From assembly GCA_948567375.1 (NCBI GenBank), contig OX419758.1, forward strand, positions 48,623,473-48,687,472: DNA of 64,000 nt, written 5' to 3'. The stretch comes from Lunularia cruciata (Eukaryota; Streptophyta; Marchantiopsida; Lunulariales; Lunulariaceae). Both the position numbers and the translations under genes were made by a program. Within the stretch, counting starts at the first letter, position 1, and every line of letters starts with the position of its first letter. The notes beneath the pieces are model-generated. The model was not told the origin of the DNA. It searched no databases and saw only the letters and a list, made by a program, of their open reading frames with translations. Positions 9,995 to 21,185 of this stretch are shown piece after piece.

Positions 9995-12633
9995 TAACCT
10001 CTGCTCTTTCTCCATCTCTGCTCTTTCTCCATCGTAAAGGTCATATGTATCTCCTCCTTTGCAACAAGAGTATCTTCTTGCTCACAAAGGAGTCTCTCTC
10101 TCCAACAACAATCTACCTTACTCCTCCAACCTCTCCAATCTACTCTCACACTCAAGCACTAATCTCTCTTACTCCTCTACACTCTAATCTACTCTTTTGT
10201 TCAAGCACTAATCTCTCTTACTCCTCTACACTCTCCAATCTACTCACCCACTCAACTAGAAGTCTCTTTCCTCCCTCAACCACTCAGACATAATCATCTA
10301 AAACACACATTATGTCAATAGAACAAGAGGGTGAAGGGACTCTAGGGTGTGAGGAGTGAGCTCTCCTTTCCACGGATAGAGAAGGGGAAGAAGAAGTAGA
10401 AGAGCTATCTCAAAGGATGAAGATGGAGAAGGAACTCTCTCCTTAAAACTATCACTCAATAACCTCATTACTAATCAGGCATGTGTCTCAACACAAATTT
10501 GTTGAACACCTATTCATAAGTAGTACATATAGTCATCTATCAACCAATACTCACTTTCAATCAAGTAAATACACAAGTTCATTAATTAAGGCATGTTGAA
10601 TTAGCTCATTTATTAAATTTTGTAATGGTGTTGTATATAAAAGAACTTTGTATGTTTTCAAACAATGGAAACATACAAAATATGCCAAAACTAAAATCTA
10701 ATCAGTCATTCACCATCCTCATCCTCTCCCTCATTAGCATTCTTTTCCTTGTCCTCACTCTCTCCATCCTCATGATCATCATTATCCTCTTCATTGCGTA
10801 TAATCTCCTCCTCTCCATCACTCAAGTAGGACACTTCTCACTCAAGAATGTAACCTCTCTCCACAAAGAGGTGAGTGAGTTTCTACCCAAGGAAGATCTC
10901 TTTGAACCTGCACCCCTTAGATCTCCTCATTTGGCTTTGCAAACTCCTCACCTCTGTAATGATAGCTCAAAATGCTAACTCTCCCAATCTTAATCCTCCA
11001 CACCAAATCTCCTCAACTTTTCTTTGGTGTTGATAACCAAATGCCCATGTACAATCTCAAGCCAAATAGGTGGTATCACAAGTGCACCCATCAATTGGAA
11101 GAAAGCTAAAATGTAGGATACATAAAGTTTCTTGGCAAATATCTCTTTGCAACCCTATCTCTTTGTGGAAACCAATCTGAAACAGCTGTGGTAAGGTACT
11201 ATCCTCCTTCTTGGTGTCCTCTCTCTTGGCATTGCAAGGGCATCTCTAATAATATCCACAATCAATTGAAATTGCCTCCCTTTAATCAAACTTATGCAAG
11301 AATTCTTGTCCCAAGAACTCACAAACTCAATACATGCAAGTACTTGTAAAAATCACCAACCAAAAAAGTGTAAGCCTCAATAATCGTACAAGAAGCCATT
11401 AGACACCACTTGGCTACGCTCTTGGACAGCAAAAAAAGTGTAGGGATGCCATGGGATGCTGCTCACGGCCGTGGATAGACAAGGAATTTTTGTAAGGTTG
11501 CCATAGAGTGACACCCACGGGTGTTGTAGAATAGGCGCAATGGTACGTGGTGTTGCTGGAGGACAGGGCAAAATCAAGACAAGACTCCAAAATGGCACTG
11601 GATGATGCAATAAGAAAGAAATATTCAAAAGAAGTTAAGTCTAGGTGATGTAGGGAGATGCACATTGGCACTACCAGGCAGGCATAGTAGCACTAGGTGC
11701 AATTATGGGATAAGGGATAATCAGCAAAATACACTTAGCATTGCCGGATGATGCCCCTTGACACAATGGGACAGAAACATGGTTTAGGATTTAATTGTAG
11801 ATGACATGAGGAGATGCTATGGGACAAAGCCGATTGGTGCCAGGTGATGCCCGTAAATGTTGATGATTGGGGCACTAAACTTTCAAGAAAAATAGAAAAA
11901 GAGAACTAAACTTTCAAAAATTGGAGAACAATAAAGAAATACATAGAGAAAATAACCTTTGGACATGGGTAGTGTAGCCCATGGGTTATTTTGAAGCCAA
12001 TTACATTGAGATTGACTTACATCAAGATTGACCTCCTTGATTCCAACAATAGCAATTTAAACTTGGTGTTTATCCATCCAACACCATTTTTTGAAATTTG
12101 TTGGGTATTGAATGGTATGGAAACCAATTAACAATCTCCTTCTTGAGCATTTCTCATGTCCTCACCATCAACAATCTTCTTGAAACCCCAAATTTTTTCC
12201 ATGGATACTCTAGGGAAATTTCAAAACTTGAAAGAAACTTGATTTGGAAATTCTGAGGCTCCTTACTCTCTTGTCCCCTCTCACTTGAAATTTCAGAACT
12301 CTTTTTTTCTTTCCATTTCTCATAAGCCCTCTCTTCTCTTTTTGTGAAGTTCATAATCCTAGTCTCAAAAAGCAAATTTTGTCTTGAAAAGCCAATCTCT
12401 CCCAAACTCAACAACTCAAACTCCTTATTCTTCTCCCAAAAATCAAACGACATTGGAATAGGTACACCCCTTGAAAACTCTAAATTGCTTTCCTCCTTTG
12501 AAGAATATCTCTTCTCCTTCAAAAACCTCAAATTGTTAGTAAAGTGCAAATAGCAAATTTCCTCAAAAATGTTCTTGAAATGGCTCAATTGCAAATAAAT
12601 TGATAAATTGTGAAACTTCTTTGCAAGCGGAGA
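9995..12633 (-). pseudogene. Unknown coiled-coil gene, copy 1 (next to PIF/Harbinger transposase)
   Basis: A degenerate minus-strand gene homologous to the copy at about 42905-47317. Shared blocks in order: a promoter-proximal region after the TATA box at 12634-12643; a conserved domain near 11250-11050 (DIIRDALAMPR, then a long block ending KVEEIWCGGLRLGEL, collinear with copy 2's KLRRFGVEDYD); an acidic stretch near 10850-10700 (Asp/Glu-rich); and a coiled-coil segment of tandem repeats near 10260-10090, ending MEKEQR. Several stops and shifts break it. I do not recognise the family. Because the same gene sits beside the transposase in both PIF/Harbinger copies, it may be a cargo or accessory gene of that transposon family, or an older nested insertion carried along. 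Confidence 0.5.
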
Positions 12634-12643
12634 GTTTATATAG
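12634..12643 (-). promoter_or_regulatory. TATA box of unknown gene copy 1
   Basis: The minus strand reads CTATATAAAC, a standard plant TATA box, at the upstream edge of copy 1. The same motif in the same position occurs in copy 2 (47318-47327), with similar flanking bases (GGCTATATAAAC). Conservation of the box and its position between diverged copies supports a real core promoter. Confidence 0.5.
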
Positions 12644-12659
12644 CCACCCCACATGAAAA

Positions 12660-13335
12660 TATAAATCTATATCTTGCACCAAAAAGAATCATATGTCATG
12701 ATGAAGAACCTAAATTTGGGGAGGAAATTTCCAAATTCTTGAACAACAACCAATAACGACATACAACATACCATGTCGCCAACTAGTGCACCCAATCGTT
12801 ACCAAGAGAAGGGGCACCTACAAGCGCCATCATGTAGTGATGGGTGCAACCAAACATTGATGGGCAAAAGCCTATACAATACCAAATGAATACACTACAT
12901 TGGGTGACAATTGACATTGACCAACGTCTACATGTGACTTTTTCTCTATTATGCTAGGCATCAACATACAATAGCCTACCAATGAGTGCCATCCAATGTA
13001 CACAAGGCATCACCTAACATCTTTCAATGCACATCAGGCACCACTCAATGCCTACAAGTCCACATTGGGCGTCACCTAGTGACTTCTTGCCTTCTTACAT
13101 AAGATCCACTAATGGTGAACTCTAGTTAGGCAATAACTTGCTAATCTTAGAATACTAAATTATAAATAAAATGAGATCTAAAATTGGCATCAATGGGCAG
13201 CAACCTACAAAACTTGGAATACTAAATTGCAAACTTGTTGTTTATGATCATGGATCAGATTTTGGAAATAATACTAGATTTACCTTTTCAAACAATTGAA
13301 GAAGAATAATATTTTTATTATAGAGAAATATGTTC
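12660..13335. repeat. Upstream region of unknown gene copy 1
   Basis: 12660-13080 resembles 47340-47700, with recurring short motifs such as GGGTGCA, GCGCC and CACCTA that give a sub-repetitive look. 13081-13335 has no similarity to the matching gap in copy 2 and no coding content; it separates this region from the transposase end. Confidence 0.4.
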
Positions 13336-14679
13336 TCATTCCATATACTCAAAATGATGAGCAAAGCATTTTTGCATCACCCTTGACCTACTTTCCTCTC
13401 TACTAAGCTCCATTCCCTTGAGAGACACTTCTAAATCTATTTGAGTTTCTTCTATAAATCCACCATTATCTTCTAACCATACATTTGACCTATTGATACA
13501 AAAGTTATGTAAAATAATACAAACTAAAACACACTTTAACAAATATGTATTTCTACTATTGTCTTTAAGTTGCTCTCTTAGCTCATGAAGAGAATGCCAT
13601 CTAACTTTCAATACTCCTATACAATGCTCATCTATCAACCTTGCCTTTGCCAAATATTTGTTGAAGTCTTGCTTGTCTTCCATTCGGGCATGCTTGAAAG
13701 CTAGTACTAAGTGATGCATGGGTATATAATTGGAATCACCTAAATGTACTTTTGGCCTTGAAACTGATACATCCTCCTCTCGGGTTCAAATCATTTTACA
13801 ATGATGATTTTTTCAAACACATCCTGTTGTGACATGACCTTGGCATTCTTGCAAATAAACAAATCAAATCTAACCTTTAACTAAATCATGGCAAATGTAC
13901 AAGAAGGTGCACCAATGCTAATGAACTGAACAAAAGAACAAAACAAAAATTTGAACTAGATATTTAACATTTACCTTCCATAAAATGTATAATTCTCCTT
14001 TACAAATCACTTGGCCATTTATGGAATAAGAGCCCCTTTTGCTAAATAGATTTCTCTATCCATTGGGGTTGAGTAGCAAGAGGAAAAAATGTTCCATCTA
14101 CCAAAAATACACAACCAAAGAAACATTTGTGTGCAAAAATTGCAGATATTCTCCTCCTTTCCTCATGGTCCGCCCGTGCCACTTGACTTCTCATCAAATC
14201 CAATATGGTTATCATAACTTGGTCAGTAAAGGCAATTGTTGAACCTGCACTAATACCCCAAATGTTTAACCCCCTTGCAACACAAGCTCCATTACCATGA
14301 TGCCTAAATCTGTCGAGAGCTAGAACTACTTATATGTACATTGATAGTTCTTTTCAAATACACTGTGAGTTTTTATCAAAAGTACTTATGTTGAAAGAGA
14401 ATCAACATCCATTCTTGTCAGCTGCCAAAAAGCCTTCACATCTAGAGTTCTAAACTATTTCATCACAAATTCCCAACTACGAGGGTACGTAATTCTAGGT
14501 TCTAAGTACCTATGCATATGTGCATACTTCCACCCACTAATCAATAATTCTAGCATATCTAAATCTCCCTTTTCATCTTCTAGTTCATATGATGATATCT
14601 CCAAATATAATTATATAATGCATTGTATAAATTTCCTAAAGTTTCTAGTTAGTTCTCCACGAGTGCTATCTCTTAGCAT
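13336..14679 (-). pseudogene. PIF/Harbinger DDE transposase, copy 1
   Basis: Minus strand. The N-terminus at 14679 matches copy 2 (ATG at 49001). 14000-14300 carries the first DDE block: LVDGTFF, then LATQPQW and GSYSINGQVIC. A GT-initial, about 130-bp gap resembling an intron (about 13875-13995) follows. Next comes the second-Asp region (SQQDVFE, where related transposases have HD), LGDSNYIP, and the third acidic residue in DEHCIGVLKVRWHSL (ORF 13336-13719). The tail LVCIILHNFCIN is typical of the family's C-terminus. Frameshifts (near 13760) and a stop make it inactive. This is the catalytic protein of a cut-and-paste DNA transposon that works with a Myb-like ORF1 protein. It retains the middle of the catalytic domain that copy 2 has lost. 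Confidence 0.8.
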
Positions 14680-15272
14680 GTTCTATGATGTTCTCCTCAA
14701 TTCTTGAATCCACAAAATTAACACCCACGAGTGCTACCTCTCGGCATGCTCTACTCTCTTTGCATTGTATGCACAATGAACAAGAGAGCGGAATAAGAGA
14801 TTCATCGGAACTTGTACTACTTGAACAAGGAATTTTCAAACAAGGAAATGATGGAATTTGGATTGTGCTTCAATTGAATTCACTCTCCTTCCTTCCGACC
14901 TTCACACATTCTTTCACCCCGCACACATTCTTCCCACTCTGCTGTCAATTTCTCATTCTCGTCCTCGTACATCTCACGATGTTCTCATACATATAGAGAA
15001 CAATCCTCTCCTCCCTTTAGGTGGCAACTGGATTCACCCTAATCTAGACATTTCATTAACCCTAAATTGTAATTAATGCTTTACGGTGTCTCAACGGAAA
15101 ACTCCATATTCTTTATTTCATTTGAACCATTTTTTATGGAGTTTGCTAATAATAAAGAGCTTGGACAGAACTCCGTAGTGGATCCCTTTCTTTTCTTTTC
15201 CGGCCCGCACCCATACCTATTTAGTCAGTCCTTGGTAGAATTCTATATGACAATATACAAAATTTCATAAAA
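14680..15272. repeat. Right subterminal region of PIF/Harbinger copy 1
   Basis: Non-coding sequence between the transposase start and the right TIR. It matches the equivalent part of copy 2 (for example 15076-15270 against 50796-50999, sharing an AATAATAAAGAGCTTGG-like block). A short segment around ACGAGTGCTA(C/T)CTCT is duplicated at 14659-14680 and 14723-14745. Confidence 0.55.
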
Positions 15273-15289
15273 CTATTTCTGAAACCCCC
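15273..15289 (-). repeat. Right TIR of PIF/Harbinger copy 1
   Basis: CTATTTCTGAAACCCCC is the exact reverse complement of the left TIR of copy 2 (40417-40433). The matching left TIR of copy 1 was not found between 7814 and 13335, so that end is deleted or lies outside a rearrangement. Confidence 0.6.
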
Positions 15290-16800
15290 CGGTATTAACG
15301 TGTTGGTTGTGCTCTTCATTTACATCAGAGTAACGAACTGATAGAAACGTACAGACATAGCCCAACATCCTTTGTCATTATGTAACAGTGCACTTGGGAC
15401 CAGGTTGAAAACTCACTGTCTGTTCTAACTGTAATAGACCCCAAGAACATTCTCTTTCTTTAACATTTAGACTAGAGACAACTTTATGAGTGCAATTTAC
15501 TGTTTGGATGTAATAATTTAAAATTTATACATATTTTATAATAAATAGTTTTACATGTATAGATTTACCGGTCAGTTAGCTCTTCTCTCAATGAATACCA
15601 TTTTATTTAATGATTGCATTTCTCAAAACCTTTACTTTGAATATCCCAACCCTAGATATGGGTAACTGAATCTTTGTAAAGTTGCACTCATGAAGTATTG
15701 GGATAACTGCTAAACATTGACGGCGATTCATTGAACTTATCGAGAGTGTTTTGTAGGCTTGAGTTTAGAAAATTAGAATTAGATAAAGGGGCGTCTGGCC
15801 TACAAATCCACTCAGTTTATGTTTCCTCGTATGATTTGTTCTGTCTGGGGGCCTGAATACTCATCACATCCTAAATTTAGATAGTTATTAGTTAAACAGT
15901 TCGTTGCTATTATAGTTCGGGAGAAGCTCCGGAGATTGTAACCTCAAGTAGGTGACTATTATTGTAGATTATTGCCGAAGTAATCGTTCATAAAATTGAT
16001 GCCTTCAAACAAGTAAGAATTGCATCCATATTTTCAGGCAAGATTTGAGAGGAAAGGGTTGCACACAGAAAGGAAACAACTAGCTCTTTTATCAATTCAC
16101 TCAAGGATCGTGAACGTTCCACTGCACTCTTTTTTCATAATTAGTTTAATTAGTGTATTTATTTAGTTAGTATGCTCAATGGCAATTGAGACATGGAGAA
16201 CAAACGAAGTATGTAAAAAAACTGGTATATTATCTTTTCTAATAAAAAAATAATTAACTAAATATATTTTAATTGCAGAAATGATATAGGAAACACTATA
16301 AAATTATAATTACTATCGAGTATTATGATATTATTTTACAAAATTGGGCAAATATAGAATTCCAAAGTAAAATTATTGCCTATGTAATGCTTGTCAAAAT
16401 GGTTTTAGTCGAGCAAGTTTTATACTGCAATTCAGATTCAACTACTTAAACAAGGATTAAATAAAGGCCAATTTGAATTGCAGTGCTTGCTTGCATTAAT
16501 TAAATAATGGTCACACACTAACAAAATCTATTAAAAAAAATTTATATAAAGATTTTAAAAAATTGTAAATTCGAGGCAAAAGGCAATACGCATAGAATAT
16601 GAAGAAAGATAAGAAGACCCTTTCAACCCTTACCAAAATAAAACCTAACAAGACCCTAAGCAATGTTACAATAGTCCATGGAACCCCATAAGCATCGTAA
16701 CGGCGAAACATCGAGGAGATTTAATTAAGGTGAATTATTATGATCCACATTAAACAAAGGAAATGGCCCAAAAGAGTACATAGTCTACATAATTACGAAA
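15290..16800. other. Non-repetitive sequence, no gene seen
   Basis: Sequence outside the transposon end. 15290-16100 has more CpG than the surrounding elements. 16140-16600 is AT-rich. No ORF with recognisable motifs, and no tRNA. Confidence 0.4.
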
Positions 16801-16804
16801 AGAG

Positions 16805-16814
16805 TATATAAAAC
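16805..16814 (+). promoter_or_regulatory. Candidate TATA box ahead of CpG-rich islet
   Basis: TATATAAAAC on the plus strand, about 30-40 bp before the start of a GC- and CpG-richer stretch (16840-17400). It is a plausible plant core promoter motif, but no coding exon follows that I can recognise, so any transcript might be non-coding. Confidence 0.3.
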
Positions 16815-16839
16815 CTTACTACCTTGACCACAATCTCTA

Positions 16840-17400
16840 TACCAAAACTTGGCTCACGGAGGTTAGAGTACAGTAGGTGATTCTCATTCTTCGCCGGGGC
16901 TTCAGTATGTACTCTCCGTACGGAGGAGCGCGATTTACTCACCAGGTCCTTTCCTGCCTTCCCTTTCAGGCAAGACTCCCTTTACCTCCTTTGCAGTATC
17001 GACGTAGATATCATCCTCCGCCCGCCTTGCGTGGCATCTGGGCGAATCGTACCCTTCTTCAGTGATTTGGACGCGGTATGGACACTAGCTGACACGTGGT
17101 TCTACAAGATTCGGACCCGCGGAATATCCGTTAAATTGCTCGAGATATTGTACTCGACATTCGCATACATTCGTATACTCGTCGTGCTTGTACGCCATAA
17201 CCGTATATGGACAACCAGTGTCTGCTGTAGAGTTTTAACCTCTATTCGAGCACGAGACAAGACCGCGATTCCAGACATCTGTATACTCCTTTGCAGCTGG
17301 TCCCACGTTTACAACTCCACTTGTGCGTACGGTTCAACATCACTGTTTATGCAGTGATGTTGAACCGTACAGGCCACTTCACATGGCTATAGACTCTATT
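16840..17400 (+). other. CpG-rich islet with terminal hairpin, function unknown
   Basis: This stretch contrasts sharply with its AT-rich neighbours: many CpG dinucleotides, no internal repeats, and open frames on the plus strand (16877-17065, and 17031-17357 if read from GTG). The peptides have no motif I know. It contains the 12-bp palindrome CTCCGTACGGAG (16914-16925) and ends with a 19-bp hairpin (17327-17370). It could be the remnant of a host gene or an exon of an unrecognised one. Confidence 0.3.
17327..17370. repeat. Perfect 19-bp inverted repeat, 6-nt loop
   Basis: The arms GTACGGTTCAACATCACTG (17327-17345) and its exact reverse complement (17352-17370) are separated by TTTATG. The stem is perfect, which is unusual in decayed sequence. 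The arms are too short for a typical plant microRNA precursor. Confidence 0.8.
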
Positions 17401-17477
17401 GGAGCTTAGCTCCATGTTAAATTTTTTTTCTCCCTTGTCCGGCTTGATGGGGTCTTCTCATCCTTCAATTTTTCCTA

Positions 17478-17523
17478 AGGATGGAGTCTTCCCATCCTTC
17501 AGTTTTCCCAAGGATGGGAAGAC
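17478..17523. repeat. 14-bp inverted repeat and related CCATCCTT motifs
   Basis: GTCTTCCCATCCTT is followed after about 10 bases by its reverse complement AAGGATGGGAAGAC. Related copies (TCTCATCCTTCA, CCTAAGGATGGAG) lie just upstream, and a similar CTCCCTTGT...TCTTCCCATC block recurs at 18785-18815. Confidence 0.5.
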
Positions 17524-17603
17524 AGTGTTCTCAACTTTGTATATTTTAACTAGAGCATCAAGTTCGTTCTTGAGAATTTGTGGCTCATAAGGTCATGTTA
17601 TAC

Positions 17604-18010
17604 TTATAGCTTCATTAACCTATTAGCAAACATCCTCCAATGATCATGACTTACATTGCCTTGGTTACAATGATTAATATAAATGTTTTCATACGTATCC
17701 CAAAAAAATTTCACATGATTAGAAATCCACTCCACTTTAGCTTTCTTTGGAAGAGAAATACTTGTAAATAAAATTGAACAGAAGAAAAAAATCAACATAC
17801 TGTTATTTTGTAGTAATATCTCAATCTACATAATGAAATAGTCAAAATCATACCTTTCATAAGAGGATCCTTTGCTGTCGATGTATTCTTTTCTGCACCA
17901 AGATTCTTTTTGGATGGAGCTTGTGAATCTCTCACCAATGTATTTGGTTCCACAGATGGAAGAGTTCCTAAGGCATTCTCATTCTATGCAATCTCTTCCA
18001 TTCTTCTACA
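17604..18010 (-). pseudogene. Myb/SANT-like (trihelix-type) DNA-binding domain fragment
   Basis: The minus ORF 17604-17798 contains KVEWISNHVKFFWDTYENIY, then NQGNVSHDHWRMFANRL, which follows the Trp-spaced pattern of the Myb/SANT-like domain found in trihelix factors and in PIF/Harbinger ORF1 proteins. Upstream, 17860-18005 reads as a Ser/Pro/Lys-rich exon ending in MKG before a GT. An intron between them is plausible, with acceptor TTCCAAAG before AAAGCTAAAG. No downstream exon was found and the frame stops after MKL. It is either a transposon ORF1 relic or a broken host gene. Confidence 0.45.
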
Positions 18011-20940
18011 CCAAATTCAAAAACATACATTGACACAAAACTTCTGACCTAAAATACTTTCATTTCTAAGTCACACATGACAAGCTCAGAATAATGTTAA
18101 ATTCAAACTGTAAAGAAGTACAACATGTCCAAAAGTGAAAAGTTAAAACACATTCCATTTGCATCCAATCTTGAAGGTCAAAAGTCAAACTTGAAGATGT
18201 ATTTGCTTGGAAAGATGAAAGGCTCAGTCTCACAAAGACTGGAAGTCAGAAGGCTCACTCTCTGGAAAACCTAAACCTATCATAGAAAGGGAATTTTGAT
18301 ATTCTATTGCACATTGTATCACTTGACCCATTAACCTAGACAATTCCCGGTTTGAAAGGGCTCAAATGGAGCTAGAGTTGCCTGACATAGAGGCTCCGGC
18401 AAAGGGTCTGCACGTCAGGCAAACCCGATGTGCATACAAACCCCATCAGCACTCTACCCAAATCATTATTGCCGGACTTTGTCTTTTAGTGGCCACCGGA
18501 GCCCAAAAGAGCCATGTGAATTGGGTAAGAGTAGAGTCACAACACGTAAGAAACGATCACATGTGAAAACAAGAAGGATGGGAAGCCCATCAAGCTCACA
18601 CAAAATATAAAGGGTAAAATCTCAATAGACATAGAGGGTAAAATGAAGTTAAGTCTCACTAATATCAAGAAAGGAAATCTGCCCTTTAATATCCAAGATA
18701 CCTAAGTTATGCAAGGTACGTAGAGTCCAGAACCTGGTGGACTCACCTCACCTTGAATGGAAACCCCATTTTACCTCTTTTGTTTCTCCCTTGTACGGAT
18801 GGGTCTTCCCATCGTGGTCGCCTTTTTCACCTTGAATGGAAATCAAAAAATTATGAGGATACTTTCAAGTTACATTGAGCTCCAGTGTAAATAAATAGTC
18901 TAGAGAGTGACCAGGTCTATATTTGTAGACATTGTCATTATACTTTATATTTAGGATATATAAATTAAAAATCATATACTCTTGTATACTAACAATAAAA
19001 CCAGAAATAATATCTATTTTAACCTAATTTCTATTATAACATCCCCTTTTTCCCTCTAATTAACTTTTTTGAATCCTATAGTTCTCATTGCAATATTTAT
19101 TAAAATAGCACTTATTGCAAATAGATACTTGAGTATCAAATTTTAGACATTAAAATTTATATTTAATGAGTGTAATATCTAGAAGAATTGTAGTTACTAA
19201 GAAACTGAACTCATACATTTATTATCAAAGGAATGTTAATCATAGCAATTTGTTTTACACAAGACTACTATTTTTGTCCCTACATATTCAGTCTCTTTCC
19301 AATTTTTCTAAATGGAATATGGTTGAATGGAAACCTATGAATTATAATTATAATTGATTTGTATCATTGGACTAAATAAACCAAGTTAATTATGATTTCA
19401 CTACCTCAATAATATAACATGTGAGCTAATTGCAAATTACTTAGATTTGGATCTTACAACATTCAATACAATATTTTGAGTGATGGTTGATATCTTTTGT
19501 AAGCTTTTGATCTCCTCCATTTACGTTGTGATTGCTATGTGAATAAAATATGATTATATATAATAAATAAATAAATAATATTTAATCAATAAATTAATTA
19601 TGTAAGTATATATTTAGAATTTATTTTCACATGTGAATGAATTTATAGATTTTAGTTGCTATTATGTTTATTAATCACAAATTGAGCAATTTATGTACTT
19701 ATTATATATTGAAAGTAATTGTATAATATGCTTTGTTGGGTTTGGCATCTAATTTTTCACTTCAAATAAATATACACAGTTTATTCTAAATTCTTACTCT
19801 TATACTTTATAATTGATAAGATACTATATAAATAGATCAAAATAAAAGTATCATCATAAAATATTGTGAATTCAAATAAACCAAACAAAAAGTCCTCAAA
19901 CCAAAAAGTATCATTCATGATATCCACAAGTGATTTTTATTTATATTATATAATTTAGGTATATTCTTTTGGATACAATTAATCTATAGATAAGTATAAA
20001 ACTATATATATTTTAAAATATATAAAAAGAAATTTAAATTTAATACATAATAGCTTAGAAAAAAATAAGTGAATTTAAGTGGAGAACAATGAAATGACTA
20101 CCTTATGAGCATAATCCATTTTCCAAAATGCTTAGAAGAATAGATTGGAAAGAATCACATTATCAGGTTACTTTTATTGATCTAGAAACTTCAAACATGA
20201 TCTAATCTAATTCATTCAACTCAAGTTTCTACTTGTTTGATAATTTTAGGCTAATTATTAGTACTAGGATTATAAGAGTATAAAAACTACATAACATACA
20301 TCAAATAATCAAATGTTTTAGACATGAAAAATAGAGGAAATAATCATTGCAAGCATTGAAATAGGTCTTTGAGCTCAATAAGAATACTCTAATGTTAGAT
20401 ATCTCCTAATAATATAATCTTTCAAGGTGAACAAGTTATGTGAAATTAGTGCTTATTGGTAGTTTTCTTCTATAAGGTGTTTCACATAAAAAGCCAAAAT
20501 ATATCTCTTAAGAAACCTAAAATCAATGAGACTTTTTCTTGAAAGTGTTAAGTGCTCTAGTTTTGACCAGAAGGTGGCCAAATAGTACATAGACATGTCA
20601 CGACACACTTTGTTATAAGCCTAAGTTTTTAGTTGCTTTTTTATGTAAATAGTCTAAACTAGACCTTTGGAAGTGTTGATCACAAGAAGTGAAAATTCAT
20701 AGGATGTCATGTTCACGTAATACAAAGATGTGGGATGCTTAAAAAGATAGATTCCCCCCACAGCCATCCCACAAGAATGAGACCTGACTCATTTCATTTT
20801 CTTTCCATAAGGCTTTATGACAAGGATTTCCCAACAAACAAGCTACTATATTATGAGAAACCTTGACTTCAAAAGTTTATGTGAATGATGGGGTGCCATG
20901 ATGACTTTCCCAAAAGTATAAAACTCCACCAATTTTTGCC
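18011..20940. other. AT-rich intergenic sequence, no gene seen
   Basis: 18011-18850 has moderate GC and one short plus ORF (18366-18566) without motifs. 18850-20940 is strongly AT-rich, with short ATAA/TAAA runs (about 19560-19600) and no coding signal. Confidence 0.5.
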
Positions 20941-21082
20941 ATTGTTTCAAGAACATGAAAAAAGATAAACACATTGCCAAACAACAATTTGCATCCATTC
21001 CACACCCGGTCTCACGCTCACGATGGACAATTGTGACCCTTCACCAATCGCCTCAATTGAAGATGGACAAACCTCACCCCAA

Positions 21083-21094
21083 TTGGTATATAAA
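21083..21094 (+). promoter_or_regulatory. TATA box ahead of degenerate coding relic
   Basis: TATATAAAAAGG, a near-consensus plant TATA box, lies about 100 bp upstream of an ATG (21186) that opens an 80-codon frame. The arrangement suggests an old promoter, either of a decayed gene or of an LTR-type unit. Confidence 0.4.
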
Positions 21095-21185
21095 AAGGCC
21101 AACTCTAGTACGTGAGGTGAATCTTTCTGCAATTTTCAATTTTCACTTTTCACATTTCTTTCTTATTTCTCACATTTCTCTCTCC

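Noticed and set aside
12154-12654. 166-residue minus ORF as a complete protein
   Set aside because: Its start lies upstream of and across the TATA box conserved with copy 2, so the annotated start cannot be real; it is part of the leader of the unknown gene.
17327-17370. MicroRNA precursor
   Set aside because: The stem is only 19 bp with a 6-nt loop, too short for a plant precursor, and perfectly paired.
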